Of a stretch of DNA of 64,000 nucleotides, positions 52,714 to 60,274 are shown in pieces (position 1 is the first letter of the stretch; each line of letters opens with the position of its first letter). Location of the stretch: positions 186,001 to 250,000 of the forward strand of contig NZ_JAUQSY010000004.1 of NCBI RefSeq assembly GCF_030580865.1, in the 5' to 3' direction. Source of the DNA: Hymenobacter aranciens. GTDB lineage: Bacteria; Bacteroidota; Bacteroidia; Cytophagales; Hymenobacteraceae. Made by a program: the position numbers and the translations under genes. A model generated the notes under the pieces. The model saw nothing but the letters and a program-made list of their open reading frames with translations, was not told where the DNA came from and ran no database searches.

Positions 52714-52731
52714 CTTTTATATTTTACCGCT

Positions 52732-53220
52732 TTACTTCACCTTCTCCACCCGCACCCCGATGGCCATCAGTCCCGGCAGCTGGTCCTGGCGCATGTACTG
52801 CTCCAGCGTAAGGGTATAATTGCCCGCTTGGGCAAACTGCTGGTTAGGCAAAGCCAGAATCTGGTGGTCGAAAATATCCCCGGTGCCGGTGCCGCGGGGC
52901 TCGCCGGTTTTGGGGTCCAGCAGTATCATCTGGTGTAGCAGGGCCGACTTCACGCGGCCGCCGGGGCCCGTGAGGGTATGCTTCACGTAGAGGTTGTAGA
53001 AGCCGTAATCGGCCGCGTTGCGCACGTTGAAATACACGTTGTAGCGCGTCGTCGTGTCGGCAATGGCAAAGGTGAAGCTGGGCTTCTGCTGCACGTCCCA
53101 GGAGTAGTTGGGAAAGTCCGTGTTTTGCTCGAACACCCGGTTGGGGTCGCAAGCCATAAGGCTGGCGGCCAGTAGCCCGAAGGCGGCCACCCGCCAGCTT
53201 AGGAAGAAACTAGTACGCAT
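52732..53220 (-). CDS. gldH: Gliding motility lipoprotein GldH
   Basis: A 162-residue lipoprotein with lipobox SLMAC (C24) followed by D-P-N. The mature part shows the GldH pattern: FEQNTDFPNYSWDVQ, FTFAIADTTTRYNVYFNVRN and DYGFYNLYV, then a beta-strand end (LEQYMRQDQLPG). GldH is required for gliding in Flavobacterium and is found across Bacteroidota linked with T9SS and motility machinery. It sits on the inner leaflet of the outer membrane or in the periplasm. It follows ricT with 3 bp between the two, a conserved pairing. Length and motifs are normal. Confidence 0.9.
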   Translation of the reverse strand: MRTSFFLSWRVAAFGLLAASLMACDPNRVFEQNTDFPNYSWDVQQKPSFTFAIADTTTRYNVYFNVRNAADYGFYNLYVKHTLTGPGGRVKSALLHQMILLDPKTGEPRGTGTGDIFDHQILALPNQQFAQAGNYTLTLEQYMRQDQLPGLMAIGVRVEKVK

Positions 53221-53223
53221 GAC

Positions 53224-55017
53224 TTAGGCGCTGGGAGGAGTAGGAGCTGCATTGCCGGTGCCGCCTTCGCTGCTCCGGCCGCCACGGCGGCCACCTCGGC
53301 CGCGGTCGCGGCGGCTGCCGCCATCGCGACCACCCTCGCGCCCTTCGCGGGGCGGACGGGCTTCGCCCTCGGGGCGGGACGCGGCAGTGGCATCGGGCTG
53401 GCGCGGGGGGCGGTTGCGGCCACCCTCGGGGCGCGGCTCGGGGGCGGCGCCTTCGGGGCGGGGGGCGTTAGCGTCGCGGCCCTCGCGGCCTTCCCGACCA
53501 TCGCGGCTGCGGCCGCTCCGGCGGTTGCTGGGGCGGGCGGCTGCGCCGCGGCGGCCGCGCTGTTCGGCAGTTTCGTCGGCGGCGGGGCTGGTGAGCTGCT
53601 CGGGGGGGCGGGGTCCGCCGGGGGTATCAATGACTACCGTGGCCGGACGGGCGTCGCGGTCGCGGCGCTCGGGGCGGCCTTCGCGGTTGGGCCGGTCGGC
53701 GCGGGGCTCGCGGTTTTCGCGGCCTTCCCGGGGCTCGCGGCCTTCGCGGGCGGGACGGTCGGCGCGGGGCTCACGCGGCTCGCGGCCTTCGCGGGCCGGG
53801 CGGTCGGCGCGGGGTTCACGGCCTTCGCGGGTCTCTTTGGGCTCGCGGATTTCGCCGCTGGCGCCGGCTTCGCGGCCGGGCTTGTCGCGGTCCTTTTTCT
53901 TGCGCTTGCTGCGCTTGCTGGTCTTGATTTGGTCGTCGAGGCGGTCGAGCGAGCCTTCCACGATGGCCGACACTTCGGGCTCAGGAATTTCCTCGCGGGG
54001 CGGCAGCAGGCTGTCGATTTTCTCGCCGCGCTTGTTCATTTCCAGCAGCTCTTTCACGCGGCTGGTGTCGAGCATCACCCAGTTGTTGTCGCCCTTGAAG
54101 GCAAACCACATGCGGCGGCGGAAGATGTCGGTTTTCTGCAAAAAGGCTTCGCCCTTTTCCGTTTGCAGCGGGCGCTGCACCGAGGGAATGTCTTTCAGCG
54201 CGTCGAGGTAGGCGTCGAGCTCGTAGTTGAGGCAGCACTTGAGGCGGCCGCACTGGCCGGCCAGCTTCTGGGGGTTGAGGCTCAGGTTCTGGTAGCGGGC
54301 AGCGGTGGTGCTCACGGTTTTAAAATCCGTGAGCCAGGTGGAGCAGCACAACTCCCGCCCGCAGATGCCGATGCCGCCGATGCGGCCGGCCTCCTGGCGC
54401 AGCGAAATCTGGCGCATCTCCACGCGCACCCGGAATTCATCGGCCAGGCGGCGGATGAGCTCACGGAAATCGACCCGGTCCTCGGCTGAGTAGTAGAACA
54501 GGGCGCGGGTGCGGTCGGCCTGGTACTCCACGTCGGAGAGCTTCATTTTGAGGCGCAGCTCGCTTACCACGGCGCGGGCGCGGAACATAGTGCCGTTTTC
54601 CAGGTCGCGCACGGCCTGCCAGCGCTCCTCGTCGTCGGGGGTGGCGATGCGCAGGATGGGCTTGATTTCCTTGGAGTCGGTGGGGACTTTCTTTTTGCGC
54701 ATCTGCAGGCGCACCAACTCGCCCTTCAGGCTGACATGACCGAGGTGCCAGCCGCTGCCGGTGGCCTCTACCACCACGGCGTCGCCGGTGGTGAGGTTGA
54801 GGCGCTGGTCATTGCGAAAGAAGTCTTTCCGGCCGCCTTTGAAGCGAATTTCGACGATATCGAAGCCGGCGAAGGAGTCGGGCACGGCCACGTCGGCCAG
54901 CCAGTCGAACACATTTAGGCGGGTGCAGCCGCCGGAGCTACAGCTCCCTTTGGAGCCGCAGCCGCCTACCGAATCGGTAGAGCAGCCGCCGCCAGATGAA
55001 CAGGATGAACAAGCCAC
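53224..55017 (-). CDS. ricT: RicT/YaaT-like PSP1-domain protein with long Arg/Glu/Pro/Gly tail
   Basis: A 597-residue cytosolic protein. Start is GTG with complement 55015-55017. The N-terminus is Cys-rich (ACSSCSSGGGCS, CGSKGSC, GGC). The PSP1 domain spans about residues 45-260, with ICGRELCCSTW and CGRLKCCLNYE supplying the Fe-S cysteines found in RicT. After residue 375 comes a basic/acidic disordered tail with tandem EGREPRADRPAR-type repeats and a final RGRGGRRGG box. RicT-type proteins affect RNA processing in Bacillus (RicAFT); the tail may bind RNA. gldH follows 3 bp later, as often in Bacteroidota. A -7-like TATCTTTG lies at 55091-55084. Confidence 0.88.
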   Translation of the reverse strand: MACSSCSSGGGCSTDSVGGCGSKGSCSSGGCTRLNVFDWLADVAVPDSFAGFDIVEIRFKGGRKDFFRNDQRLNLTTGDAVVVEATGSGWHLGHVSLKGELVRLQMRKKKVPTDSKEIKPILRIATPDDEERWQAVRDLENGTMFRARAVVSELRLKMKLSDVEYQADRTRALFYYSAEDRVDFRELIRRLADEFRVRVEMRQISLRQEAGRIGGIGICGRELCCSTWLTDFKTVSTTAARYQNLSLNPQKLAGQCGRLKCCLNYELDAYLDALKDIPSVQRPLQTEKGEAFLQKTDIFRRRMWFAFKGDNNWVMLDTSRVKELLEMNKRGEKIDSLLPPREEIPEPEVSAIVEGSLDRLDDQIKTSKRSKRKKKDRDKPGREAGASGEIREPKETREGREPRADRPAREGREPREPRADRPAREGREPREGRENREPRADRPNREGRPERRDRDARPATVVIDTPGGPRPPEQLTSPAADETAEQRGRRGAAARPSNRRSGRSRDGREGREGRDANAPRPEGAAPEPRPEGGRNRPPRQPDATAASRPEGEARPPREGREGGRDGGSRRDRGRGGRRGGRSSEGGTGNAAPTPPSA

Positions 55018-55212
55018 GAGGGTGGGAATTTATATGAGTGAGGCGGCGCTTTCTCCGGGCCGCGCGATGAGTTCGGAATCTAGCAAAGATAACCCGTTTG
55101 GGGGGTGGTTGGGTTTTGGCATTCCGAACAGCCTGCGGTACGGCAGGCCGTAAGCAAATGCCCCACCCCGGCCGCAAGGGCTGGGGCGGGGCATCGCACT
55201 GGTGGTAAGTAC

Positions 55213-55596
55213 CTACTCCTTTGGTTTGGCGGCTGCCTTCGGCTTGGGCGCCGGCGACTCTTTTACATCGAACCCATAGGGGCCGAGGGCGGCGGGGTTG
55301 CTCTTGTGCTTGCCCAGCAGGGTGTCGCGGCTGCGCTGGCCGATATTGGTGAATTTTTCCAGTAGCGTGTTGCGCTGACCGTAGAGGTCTTTCAAATCCC
55401 GCTCCATTTTGTCGATGTCCTTCTGTATTTTAGCAGCCTTGGCTACTTCGGGACCTATCTCATCCCAGTCGGGCTCGTCGAGGATGACCAGGGGCGACTT
55501 GTTCCCCAACTCCTAGTGGTGGGCGTAAATATCACCGGTGAGTTTGATAAGCTCGTTGGGATTTTTGGGTATTTCTACCCGTGGTTTGTGGGCCAT
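55213..55596 (-). pseudogene. Small conserved gene interrupted by an in-frame TAG
   Basis: From ATG (complement 55594-55596) the frame reads MAHKPRVEIPKNPNELIKLT and reaches TAG (complement 55513-55515) after 27 codons. The same frame then continues with ELGNKSPLVILDEPDWDEIG, a coiled coil and a KPKAAAKPKE end. Read through, it gives 127 amino-acid positions plus the final stop, and the joint H-H-[TAG]-E-L-G-N-K-S-P-L fits the Bacteroidota pattern K-H-Q-x-x-G-x-x-S-P-L that I recall for such proteins. So TAG has probably replaced CAG (Gln). It may be a real nonsense mutation, readthrough, or a sequencing error. Function of the family: unknown, cytosolic. Confidence 0.75.
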
Positions 55597-55632
55597 GCGT
55601 GAAAAGTGGTTAAAGTTGATAATAAATCCGGC

Positions 55633-55664
55633 GCCAAATTAATTATCTTTTTGATTTCTTCAAA
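55633..55664 (-). promoter_or_regulatory. Possible promoter of the interrupted gene
   Basis: On the minus strand TTTG (55664-55661), 18 nt, then TTAATTTG (55642-55635), one mismatch from TANNTTTG. The spacing is one short of the usual 19, so this is tentative. Confidence 0.35.
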
Positions 55665-55793
55665 CACTGTAGCCCTATTTTTTTAGTTGCCCACCCGCGC
55701 CTTAACTAATTGAAGGTCATTCCCGCCCCGATGCGTTCATGAAAAGCCTGCCATCGGGTCCGCAGCCCTGCTTTCCGCTCCATTTCACTTAAA

Positions 55794-56024
55794 GCCGGAG
55801 CCAACTTTGGCAATGTCGGAGCCGAATTTTATAATGTCGGCTTCGATTTTATAAAAGTCGGGGCCAACTTTATGAGTACCGGACCCAACTTTATAGAAAA
55901 CGGACCCGACTTTCAAGAAGTCGGGTCCGTTTTCTATAAAGGCGAAGTCGGATTTACTACCGGCAGCGCCGTCTTTGCTTCGATTAAAGCCAACCTTACC
56001 TCCGTTGATACCAATGGTGGCAGT
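55794..56024. repeat. Intergenic array of about eleven 21-bp repeats
   Basis: Units start every 21 bp from 55794 (GCCGGAGCCAACTTTggcaat, GTCGGAGCCGAATTTTATAA...). The first eight are clear, the last three worn. Units 5-7 contain a perfect 21-bp inverted repeat (55892-55912 with 55918-55938). The array fills most of the 470-bp gap between the interrupted gene and the alcohol dehydrogenase and ends 42 bp before the latter's stop codon. The rest of the gap (55597-55793) shows only the weak promoter match at 55635-55664. Confidence 0.9.
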
Positions 56025-56066
56025 GTTGAAGCCGCCAGGGCTTCCGACGACGCCATAAGCGCCGGC

Positions 56067-57233
56067 TTAGCTCCCCGGCGTCAGCACCACTTTCACGCAG
56101 CCGTCCTTTTTGTGCCGGAAGATGTCGTAGCCGTGGGGCGCCTGGCTCAGGGGCAGGCGATGGGTGATGATGTCGTCGAGCGTGACCTCGCCGCGCGACA
56201 CGTGGCCCATCAGCTTGTCGATGTGCTTGTGAGCCGGGGCCTGCCCGCCGCGCAGGATGATACCCTTGTCGAAGAACTGGTGGATGGGGAAGTTGTCGAA
56301 CGGCGACGAGTACACGCCGAGCACCGTCACGTAGCCGCCGCGGCGCACGGCGCTCATGCAGGTGGTCAGCACCTTGTCGGAGCCTTTTTCGAGGTTGATG
56401 ACGGCCTTGGCCCGGTCGAGCAGGTTGCGGTCGGGCTCGAAGCCCACGGCTTCCACGCACACGTCGGCGCCGTAGCCGAAGGTCATAGCCCGGATTTCAT
56501 CCACCACCTGGTCGTGGCTCTGCCACAGGATGCCCTCGGCGTTGGCCGTCTTGGCGGCCTTATCGAGGCGGTACTGCTGGGTGTCCACGATAATCACGCG
56601 CTTAGCGCCGCGCAGCCAAGCCGATTTGGCGGCCATGATGCCTACTGGGCCGGCCCCGAAAATGGCAATGACTTCACCGCCCTTCACCTCGGCCCAGTCG
56701 ATACCGGAGTAGCCGGTGGGGAAGATGTCAGTGAGGAAGAGCACCTGCTCATCGGTCAGGTTATCCGGCACTTTGCGCGGGCCAAAGTCGGCGTAGGGCA
56801 CCCGCACAAACTCGGCCTGCCCGCCGTCGTAGCCGCCATACAGGTCGGTGTAGCCAAACAGCGCGCCGCCCTTCTCGGTCAGCAGGCCGCCCTCCGGCCC
56901 GTAGTGCTCGGGGTTCGAGTTTTCGCAGTGCCCCGGCATCTCGTGGCTGCAAAACATGCAGTGCCCGCAGGCCACCGGGAAGGGCACCACCACGCGGTCG
57001 CCCACCTTGAGGTTGCCCACGCCGCGCCCCACTTCCTCCACAATGCCCATAAACTCGTGCCCGAGCGTCATGGGCCGGGGCTGCGGAATGCTGCCGTTGT
57101 AGATGTGCAAATCGGACCCGCAAATGGCCGTGCTCGTCACCCGGATAATGGCATCGCGCGAATCCTCAATCTTAGGGTCGGGCACGTTGTCGACCCGCAC
57201 GTCGCGGGCCCCGTGAATCACCAATGCTTTCAT
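56067..57233 (-). CDS. Zinc-dependent alcohol dehydrogenase (formaldehyde-dehydrogenase-like)
   Basis: A 388-residue MDR-family enzyme. Catalytic zinc ligands C38 (ICGSDLH) and H59 with E60 (GHEFMG) are visible. The structural zinc loop is CGHCMFCSHEMPGHC (Cys at about 89, 92, 95, 103). The Rossmann nucleotide-binding motif is GAGPVGIMAA. The length and the insertion around NPEHYGPEGG resemble glutathione-independent formaldehyde dehydrogenases and related 'zinc-dependent alcohol dehydrogenases'. It oxidises an alcohol or aldehyde hydrate with NAD in the cytosol; the physiological substrate is not known. It appears to be a single-gene unit between two repeat elements. Confidence 0.9.
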   Translation of the reverse strand: MKALVIHGARDVRVDNVPDPKIEDSRDAIIRVTSTAICGSDLHIYNGSIPQPRPMTLGHEFMGIVEEVGRGVGNLKVGDRVVVPFPVACGHCMFCSHEMPGHCENSNPEHYGPEGGLLTEKGGALFGYTDLYGGYDGGQAEFVRVPYADFGPRKVPDNLTDEQVLFLTDIFPTGYSGIDWAEVKGGEVIAIFGAGPVGIMAAKSAWLRGAKRVIIVDTQQYRLDKAAKTANAEGILWQSHDQVVDEIRAMTFGYGADVCVEAVGFEPDRNLLDRAKAVINLEKGSDKVLTTCMSAVRRGGYVTVLGVYSSPFDNFPIHQFFDKGIILRGGQAPAHKHIDKLMGHVSRGEVTLDDIITHRLPLSQAPHGYDIFRHKKDGCVKVVLTPGS

Positions 57234-57324
57234 AAAAAGAAGTAGTTAGGAAGTGGAAAGAAGAAACTTCTCTCCTGCCTAACGGCCGCTTTTCGGATGG
57301 GGTTGCTAGGGTTGAGGTTGGGAA

Positions 57325-57549
57325 GGCAGAACGACAAGCTCCCCTCCTTGGAACCAAAGGTCGGCGAAGCCAAAGGAGGGGATGTTTTGCCGCAGGCAAA
57401 ACGGGGGTGGTTCGCCGGGTCGCGCCGCCTGGGCTTTCAAGAGAATTACTGCGTCGTTCTATTGGCGCGACCGGTTCAACCACCCCCGTTCGCTGCTCAG
57501 CGCAGCTCACATCCCCTCCTTTCCAAGGAGGGGAGCTTGTCGTTCTGCC
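57325..57549. repeat. Long inverted repeat upstream of the alcohol dehydrogenase gene
   Basis: Outer arms GGCAGAACGACAAGCTCCCC... (from 57325) and ...GGGGAGCTTGTCGTTCTGCC (to 57549) pair over about 28 nt, with inner GGGGGTGGTT/AACCACCCCC. It belongs to the family at 35048-35232 and 59327-59542. It occupies most of the 341-bp gap 57234-57574; nothing else is visible there. Confidence 0.85.
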
Positions 57550-57574
57550 ACCCTTACAACTCGCTCTATTGCCC

Positions 57575-58564
57575 TTATAGCTGATACACCAACACCCCCT
57601 CCGCCGTGAATACATACGCATACCCCTCGCCCAGCAGCACCTGCCGCACTCCCTCGGCCGGCACCGTGGCCGGCAGCGCCACGGTGCGCTCCGTCAGGTT
57701 GTAGAGGTGGAAGAAGTGCAGCGCCCCGCTGCTCACGTAGTACAGCTCGTCGCCCTTAAATCCCACCGTACTCAGCCCCAGGAAGGGCAGCTTCTTCTTA
57801 TAATTTCCGAGGTTGTCGAAGACGTAAATCCCGGTCGTGCGGTCCACCAGATAGGTGTTGTTCTGGTATTGGCGGATAAAGCGGAAGTCCGGCCGCGTGC
57901 GCCCGATGATGAGGTCGAGCGGCGTGTTCTGCACCAGCCGCAGGGTCTGGGGGTCGAATTCGCGCAGTACCAGATTACTCTCATCGAGCAGCCAGATTTG
58001 ATTGTCGGGCGCCAGCGTGGCCACGCGCACCATGCCGTCCACGTAGTCGGCCAGCCGCAGCTGCGACAGCGGCGCCAGAAACCTATCGAGCAGCAGAATT
58101 TCCTGCCGGTCGTCGTAGAATACCAGCGTGTTGGTCACGTTCCAGGCTTCCACCAGCGCCGTGTGGCCCGGCTGCGGGGGCGAGTAGGTATTCAGCGGCA
58201 GGCCCTCGGCGCCGTACTGGCGCAGGTTGTTGTCGGCATCAGTGAGGTACAGCGCCCCGCGCCGGTCCAGCGAGGCCGCGCCGGGGTTCGGTATTTTGAT
58301 GATGCGCAGTAGCCGCCAGCTGTTGCCGTTGGGCGTGCCTAGCACGTCCGGCTTGGGCTTGGGGGCTTCCAGCGGGGCCACCGTGCCCGCCGGCGCCACC
58401 GAGGCCGCCGAGGGCACCGTCACCTGCGCCTGGACTTTGTTAGCCGTTAGCTGATAGCTGCCAGCGGTTAGTAGCATCAGGCTCCATAGGTGCCGCTTTG
58501 CCGCCCCCGTGCTACGCGGGAAGCTGCTGCTCAAAATGCCGCAAAGCCAGTTCGTTGCCATCAT
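57575..58564 (-). CDS. Secreted beta-propeller-like protein, unknown
   Basis: Up to 329 residues; the first ATG (complement 58562-58564) overlaps the end of lpxH by 53 bp, and the hydrophobic export segment is only at residues about 25-47 (HLWSLMLLTAGSYQL...VQAQ), so a later start is possible. The mature part has repeating strands with ASLDRRGALYLTDADNNLRQY, DNQIWLLDESNLVLREFD and TYLVDRTTGIYVFDN, a WD/NHL-like propeller pattern. Similar genes lie beside lpxH-type genes in Bacteroidota as far as I recall. It is likely periplasmic. Function unknown. Confidence 0.75.
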   Translation of the reverse strand: MMATNWLCGILSSSFPRSTGAAKRHLWSLMLLTAGSYQLTANKVQAQVTVPSAASVAPAGTVAPLEAPKPKPDVLGTPNGNSWRLLRIIKIPNPGAASLDRRGALYLTDADNNLRQYGAEGLPLNTYSPPQPGHTALVEAWNVTNTLVFYDDRQEILLLDRFLAPLSQLRLADYVDGMVRVATLAPDNQIWLLDESNLVLREFDPQTLRLVQNTPLDLIIGRTRPDFRFIRQYQNNTYLVDRTTGIYVFDNLGNYKKKLPFLGLSTVGFKGDELYYVSSGALHFFHLYNLTERTVALPATVPAEGVRQVLLGEGYAYVFTAEGVLVYQL

Positions 58565-59309
58565 ACACGCCGTAAGAACAATAATTGACCCATTCTCCCA
58601 AATTCACGTAGCGGCTGCCCGGCCCCACCGCCACATCGAGCGGCAAGTGCCGGTGCCCGAATACGTAGTAGTCGTGGTGCTGCACAGCCTCCAGCTCGCG
58701 GCAGTAAATCAGCAGCCACTCGTCCTCGCCGAAGTAATTGGCATCGGCCGCGCCATTCTGCAGCCGGCTGCGCTTACTCCAGGCGTTGGCAATGCCGATG
58801 CCCGTGTTCGGGTGCAGCCGGGCAAACAGCCACTGCGTGAATTTGCTGTTGAACATCGGTTTCAGCACCCGCTTGTAGGCGTGGTCGCCCGGCCCCAACC
58901 CGTCGCCGTGCCCAATGTGCAGCAGCTTGTCGCCGATGCGCTGCGTCACCGGGTTGCGCAGAATGGGAATACCCATCTCCTGCGTGAAGTAGCCGAACAT
59001 CCACATGTCGTGGTTGCCGGTAAAGAAGGTAATGGGCAGGCCCGCATCGGTCAGCTCCGCCAGCTTGCCCTGCAGCCGGCTAAAGCCCCGCGGAATAGCG
59101 TGCTTGTACTCAAACCAGAAGTCAAAAATGTCGCCCAGCAGGTAAATAGCCGCCGCATCCTGCGCCACCATGTCTAGCCAGCGTACAATGCGCCGCTCCC
59201 GCGCCAGCGAGCTGGCCGCATCCGGCGCCCCGAGGTGAAAATCAGAAGCGAAATAAACACGCTTGCCCGGCGGCAGGAGTAAGTCGGGCAGTTGCGGAGG
59301 CAGTTTCAT
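58512..59309 (-). CDS. lpxH: UDP-2,3-diacylglucosamine pyrophosphatase LpxH-like
   Basis: A 265-residue calcineurin-type metallophosphatase. All metal-site motifs are present in order: DFHLG (23-27), GDIFDFW (near 59-65), GNHDMW (near 98), HGDG (near 134) and FGHRH (near 220). In lipid A synthesis this enzyme removes UMP from UDP-2,3-diacylglucosamine at the inner face of the inner membrane, with Mn. Bacteroidota use this LpxH-like form. Its end overlaps the start of the propeller gene, so the two are probably co-transcribed. Intact. Confidence 0.88.
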   Translation of the reverse strand: MKLPPQLPDLLLPPGKRVYFASDFHLGAPDAASSLARERRIVRWLDMVAQDAAAIYLLGDIFDFWFEYKHAIPRGFSRLQGKLAELTDAGLPITFFTGNHDMWMFGYFTQEMGIPILRNPVTQRIGDKLLHIGHGDGLGPGDHAYKRVLKPMFNSKFTQWLFARLHPNTGIGIANAWSKRSRLQNGAADANYFGEDEWLLIYCRELEAVQHHDYYVFGHRHLPLDVAVGPGSRYVNLGEWVNYCSYGVYDGNELALRHFEQQLPA

Positions 59310-59326
59310 GCAGTAAATAACGGAAG

Positions 59327-59542
59327 AACGACAACTCGCCTCCTTAGAAAGGAGGGGATGTGAGGCGCGAAGAGCGCCGAACGGGGGTGGTTGAGCCGTC
59401 CGCGCCGTTAGAACGAAAGCAGTAGTTCCTTGTTCTATTCTCTACTATTTAACAAAAGCCCAGCCGGCGCGGACGGGCGAACCACCCCCGTTGCGCTTGC
59501 AGCGCAACATCCCCTCCTTTCCAAGGAGGGGAGCTTTTCGTT
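59327..59542. repeat. Long inverted repeat upstream of lpxH
   Basis: Arms AACGACAACTCGCCTCCTTA... and ...TCCAAGGAGGGGAGCTTTTC, with inner GGGGGTGGTT/AACCACCCCC, span nearly the whole gap and touch the stop codon of the LUD gene. It is the third member of the CTCCCCTCCTTGG family. Confidence 0.8.
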
Positions 59543-60183
59543 CATTCATCCTCCAGCAAAAACAGCGAAATCCGGCGTGGACCGTGCGCCCCCAGTACCA
59601 GCGTTTTCTCAATATCGGCCGTGCGGCTCGGCCCCGTCGTCAGCGAAACCATCGACGGCAGTGCTGTCCCGTACCGCTGCTGCATTACTCGCAGGGCATC
59701 GCCGATTTCAGCTACCACCTGGCTGGGGCGGGCCAGCACCACGTGCTGGTCGGGGTAGATGCTGAGGCGGCGGCCGCTGGCCGAAGCTGCGCTTACCAGC
59801 ACGCTGCCGGTGCGCGCCACCAGCGCCTCGCACGACGTCAGCCCCCAGTCGGCGTGGGCTAGGAATTCGGTTTCATCAGCCTGAAAAGCTACGCCAGCCG
59901 CCCGCAGGATTTCCTGCATGGCCGGCTCCCACACGAAGGGCCGCCCCAGTTGCTGCCGCTCCCGAAACGTCGCCAACTGCACCGCCAGCTGCGCCCGCGT
60001 CTCGCAGTAATAAAACTCTCCGCCTGCCCCCTGAAAGCTCTGGGCAAAGGCCAGCACCTCATCATCGCCCGCCAGCGGCGGATGCACGGGGGCCGTAAAA
60101 TCGGGGCGCGGCGGCAGCGGCGCGGGCTGCGCCAGGCCGGTGCGGATGCGGGTGAGAATGGCCTCGCGGGCAGTTTCGGACAT
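59542..60183 (-). CDS. LUD-domain protein (LutC-like)
   Basis: A 213-residue cytosolic protein with a LUD (lactate utilisation) domain: EAILTRIRTGL at the start, ADWGLTSCEALVARTGSVLVSA and SIYPDQHVVLA in the middle, TTGPSRTADIEKTLVLGAHGP at the end. These match the LutC/YkgG branch. In Bacillus, LutABC oxidises L-lactate. No lutA or lutB gene is next to it here. In Bacteroidota this single LUD gene is commonly found beside ftsH, as here, so a lactate role is not certain. Confidence 0.88.
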   Translation of the reverse strand: MSETAREAILTRIRTGLAQPAPLPPRPDFTAPVHPPLAGDDEVLAFAQSFQGAGGEFYYCETRAQLAVQLATFRERQQLGRPFVWEPAMQEILRAAGVAFQADETEFLAHADWGLTSCEALVARTGSVLVSAASASGRRLSIYPDQHVVLARPSQVVAEIGDALRVMQQRYGTALPSMVSLTTGPSRTADIEKTLVLGAHGPRRISLFLLEDE

Positions 60184-60205
60184 AAGGCAAAATTACGGGG
60201 AAAGA

Positions 60206-60234
60206 AAAAGCCAGCCCGGATGGGGCTGGCTTTT
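60206..60234 (-). terminator. Intrinsic terminator after ftsH
   Basis: A 12-bp stem (60206-60217 with 60223-60234). Read on the minus strand it ends in GGCTTTTTCTTT. It separates ftsH from the LUD gene. Confidence 0.85.
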
Positions 60235-60274
60235 CGGTTTTTTTGACGGCAAGCTGAAGCTTACCGCACCTCAT

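Noticed and set aside
55794..56024. CRISPR-like array
   Set aside because: Units are contiguous 21-bp tandem copies without unique spacers, and no cas gene is near. The same holds for 33809-33972 and 43265-43474.
55872..57245. 457-codon plus-strand open frame starting inside the 21-bp array
   Set aside because: It is antisense to the zinc alcohol dehydrogenase for most of its length and has shadow-type composition.
60188..60195. TAATTTTG (minus strand) as promoter -7 box of the LUD gene
   Set aside because: There is no TTG 19-20 nt upstream, and the start point would fall on the start codon.
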